A stretch of 11,453 bases of DNA from Nanobdellota archaeon. GTDB lineage: Archaea; Nanobdellota; Nanobdellia; Pacearchaeales; GW2011-AR1. Position 1 is the first letter of the stretch; every line of letters begins with the position of its first letter. Made by a program: the position numbers and the translations under genes. The notes below the pieces were generated by a model that did no database searches, was not told the DNA's origin, and worked only from the letters and a program-made list of their open reading frames with translations. The DNA is taken from positions 1 through 11,453 of the forward strand of contig JAHKAF010000073.1 of NCBI GenBank assembly GCA_018825865.1, in the 5' to 3' direction. Below, in pieces: positions 9,866 through 11,453 of this stretch.

Positions 9866-11453
9866 ATGTTCAAACCAAAGAAAGGCGAAGTTCGGAAACC
9901 GACGAAGACGATTTCAGGGATAACTCCTGTTGCTGTGATGTTGCCTCCGCGGAAATGTAATCATGGAATGTGTATTTATTGTCCGAATATGGATGTGCCT
10001 CAGAGTTATACTCCGAAGAGCCCTGTTGTTATGCGTGCCATGCGAGTGAATTATGATTCATATAAACAGGTTCGGGCGAGGATTAAGGCGTTTGAGGTGA
10101 TGAATCATCCGACAGAGAAAGTTGAACTGATTATTATGGGAGGGACGTTTCTCGAATACCCGACGAAGTTTCAGTATAAATTTGTTAAAGGTTGTTATGA
10201 TGCACTTAATAGAAAAAAGAGCAAGAGTTTGGTGCTGGCGCAGAAGTTGAATGAAAGCAAATCAAAGATTTCCATTCGTCCTTCAATTGAAGAATTAAAA
10301 GAACAACTAAGAATAACACAATTGAAGAACGAGAAGTCAAAGCATAGGTGTGTGGCGCTTTGTGTTGAGACTCGTCCAGATGTTTGTATTGAGTTTATTG
10401 ATAGGATGAGAGAATGGGGGGTTACGCGGGTTGAGTTAGGGGTGCAGATTATCGACGATAAAATTTATGAGAAAGTTAAGCGAGGGCATACTGTTCAGGA
10501 TGTTGTGGATGCTACGCGGGAGTTGAAAAACGCAGGTTTTAAAGTCGGTTATCATATAATGCCTGGGCTTCCTGGAAGCAGTTTGAAAAAGGATTTGAAA
10601 TTGTTTAAGAAACTTTTTTCTGATGAGAGGTTTAAGCCAGATCAGTTGAAGATTTATCCGTGTCAGGTTATGCCGAGTTCTGAACTTGAGAATTTGTATT
10701 GGAGTAAGAAATACGAACCTTATACTCGGGAAGAGACAGAGAAGATTTTGATTAAGATGTTGAAGGCGGTTCCGCGGTATTGCCGGGTTATGAGAGTTAT
10801 GCGTGAGATCCCGCCAGAGTATATTGTTGCTGGGACAACGAGAATTGATTTGCGTCGAGAGATTGAGAGAGAGTTGAGAGGTAAGGGGATTAAGTTAAAT
10901 GAGATTCGGTATAGAGAGATTGGGTTTAATTCAAGGAACTTTGCTCAGGATTCCCGCCCACCTGCCCGTCAGCACCTTCGGTGCAGACAAGAGTTAGTCT
11001 CGCAAAGTTTAAGTGAGGTTAAATTGAATGTTACTAAGTATAAATCGTCTGGAGGAGAGGAATATTTTTTAGAGATTGTAAATAAAAATGATATCTTGTT
11101 TGGGTTGTTGAGGTTGAGAATTGCTTCACTTTGTTCAGAGATTGATGGCTCAAAACTGACTGCGTCAAGTTTTTCGCTTAAGAAAAAATCGTTAAAGGAA
11201 AATATTTCATTAACTACTTCCCAGCGGAGCACCTTGGCGAAGACTGGTGCGGAGCAAAGTAATTCTGAGTACAGCGAGGGTAAATTTGCAATTATAAGAG
11301 AACTCCATATATACGGACAAGCTCTTAAATTGGGGCAAGAAGGAAAAATATCTCAGCATATGGGTTTGGGTAAATGGCTGATGGATGAAGCAGAGAAGAT
11401 TTGTCGAAGAGAGAATGGGCGCCGCTCGGCGTATACCCAACCAAGTAGGTGCA
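9866..11453 (+). CDS. elp3: Elp3 radical-SAM/acetyltransferase, tRNA U34 carboxymethylation (3'-partial)
   Basis: The frame is open for 529 codons to the window edge, so the gene is 3'-partial. Elp3 uses acetyl-CoA and radical SAM chemistry to put a carboxymethyl group on wobble U34. Seen: the cluster C31-x4-C36-x2-C39 (the archaeal spacing), VPQSYTPKSPVVMRAMRVNYD (44-64), MGGTF (91-95), CVETRPD (166-172), ELGVQ (190-194), MPGLPGS (232-238), LKIYPC (261-266), IRYREIG (347-353), then the acetyltransferase part: SSGGEEYFLEI, LLRLRI (414-419), IIRELHIYG (476-484) and QHMGLGKWLMDEAEKI (497-512). Three stretches of the C-terminal domain (about 360-382, 421-473 and 518 on) plus one in the radical-SAM part (about 133-157) look like insertions. 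The C-terminal three carry GC-rich palindromes, yet no stop or frameshift occurs. After DEAEKICRRENG the usual family continuation is replaced by RRSAYTQPSRC, from an insert. Confidence 0.92.
   Translation, partial: MFKPKKGEVRKPTKTISGITPVAVMLPPRKCNHGMCIYCPNMDVPQSYTPKSPVVMRAMRVNYDSYKQVRARIKAFEVMNHPTEKVELIIMGGTFLEYPTKFQYKFVKGCYDALNRKKSKSLVLAQKLNESKSKISIRPSIEELKEQLRITQLKNEKSKHRCVALCVETRPDVCIEFIDRMREWGVTRVELGVQIIDDKIYEKVKRGHTVQDVVDATRELKNAGFKVGYHIMPGLPGSSLKKDLKLFKKLFSDERFKPDQLKIYPCQVMPSSELENLYWSKKYEPYTREETEKILIKMLKAVPRYCRVMRVMREIPPEYIVAGTTRIDLRREIERELRGKGIKLNEIRYREIGFNSRNFAQDSRPPARQHLRCRQELVSQSLSEVKLNVTKYKSSGGEEYFLEIVNKNDILFGLLRLRIASLCSEIDGSKLTASSFSLKKKSLKENISLTTSQRSTLAKTGAEQSNSEYSEGKFAIIRELHIYGQALKLGQEGKISQHMGLGKWLMDEAEKICRRENGRRSAYTQPSRC
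10951..10987 (+). repeat. Palindromic insert in elp3 (copy 4)
   Basis: A C-rich stretch (10953-10968) leads into the perfect hairpin GCACC-TTC-GGTGC (10972-10984), which has the same stem length and loop as the TrpRS copy. It is read in frame as RPPARQHLRCRQ, between the REIG block and the VKLNVTKYKSSGGEEYF block, where Elp3 family members as I recall them have a shorter link. Confidence 0.55.
11221..11255 (+). repeat. Palindromic insert in elp3 (copy 5) with a 7-bp direct repeat
   Basis: GCACC (11229-11233) pairs with GGTGC (11246-11250), and inside the loop CTT-GGCG-AAG can also pair. GCGGAGC occurs on both sides (11224-11230 and 11249-11255), which may be a target-site duplication. It lies within an insertion of about 50 residues between LLRLRI and AIIRELHIYG. 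Confidence 0.5.
11417..11438 (+). repeat. Palindromic insert in elp3 (copy 6)
   Basis: CGCC-GCTC-GGCG (11420-11431) is followed by TATACCC. It matches copy 1 (800-817) with a compensatory stem change, and copy 2 (1499-1516) in layout. Copies 2 and 6 are read in the same frame, giving RSSAYP and RRSAYT. The element continues to or past the window end. Confidence 0.6.

Noticed and set aside
10969..11440. Minus-strand open frames opposite the end of elp3
   Set aside because: They have no family resemblance, while the + strand frame encodes clear Elp3 blocks (RLRI, IIRELHIYG, QHMGLGKW) across the same bases.

Overview
The window reads as a compact, AT-rich archaeal chromosome segment. The evidence is an archaeal/eukaryal-type tryptophanyl-tRNA synthetase, a threonyl-tRNA synthetase with the archaeal D-aminoacyl-deacylase-like N-terminal editing domain, a free-standing Elp3 with the archaeal CX4CX2C cluster spacing, and TATA-like boxes centred about 25-27 bp before almost every start codon (leaderless transcription). 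Small genes, near-zero spacing and a large unfamiliar surface protein suggest a DPANN archaeon, perhaps of the Woesearchaeota/Pacearchaeota type; that placement is inference.

Layout. 100-1672 (+): a PP-loop ATP pyrophosphatase of the MnmA-like tRNA thiolation group, followed at once by a zinc-ribbon Ncs6/TtuA-like protein whose PP-loop is degenerate. 1673-3706 (-): a membrane-anchored surface protein with Ig-like ectodomains and a cytoplasmic, apparently inactive class III cyclase-like domain. 3800-4975 (+): TrpRS. 5016-5444 (+): unknown protein. 5441-6016 (-): exported SleB-like hydrolase with a Tat-like signal. 6074-7774 (+): ThrRS. 7779-8027 (-) and 8167-8397 (+): small unknown proteins. 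8394-8990 (-): Trm9/ABH8-like methyltransferase. 9043-9636 (+): HD-domain nucleotidase. 9637-9865: structured, repeat-bearing intergenic region. 9866 to the window end (+): Elp3, 3'-partial and open throughout.

Functionally the window is dominated by tRNA charging and tRNA modification. Elp3 (carboxymethyl on wobble U34), a Trm9-like methyltransferase (its methyl ester) and a thiolation pair (possible 2-thiolation) could together give an mcm5s2U34-type pathway, next to two aminoacyl-tRNA synthetases. They are not one operon; most genes have their own promoter.

The most unusual feature is a set of short GC-rich palindromes inserted in frame into protein genes (the PP-loop enzyme, the Ncs6-like protein, the TrpRS N terminus, and three places in Elp3) and present in the 9637-9865 intergenic region. 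Copies share a hairpin followed by TA(TA)CCC and/or a 19-bp core ATACCCYAWAGGGCATAAA. Two copies differ by a compensatory base-pair change. They resemble in concept the Rickettsia palindromic elements that insert within coding genes.
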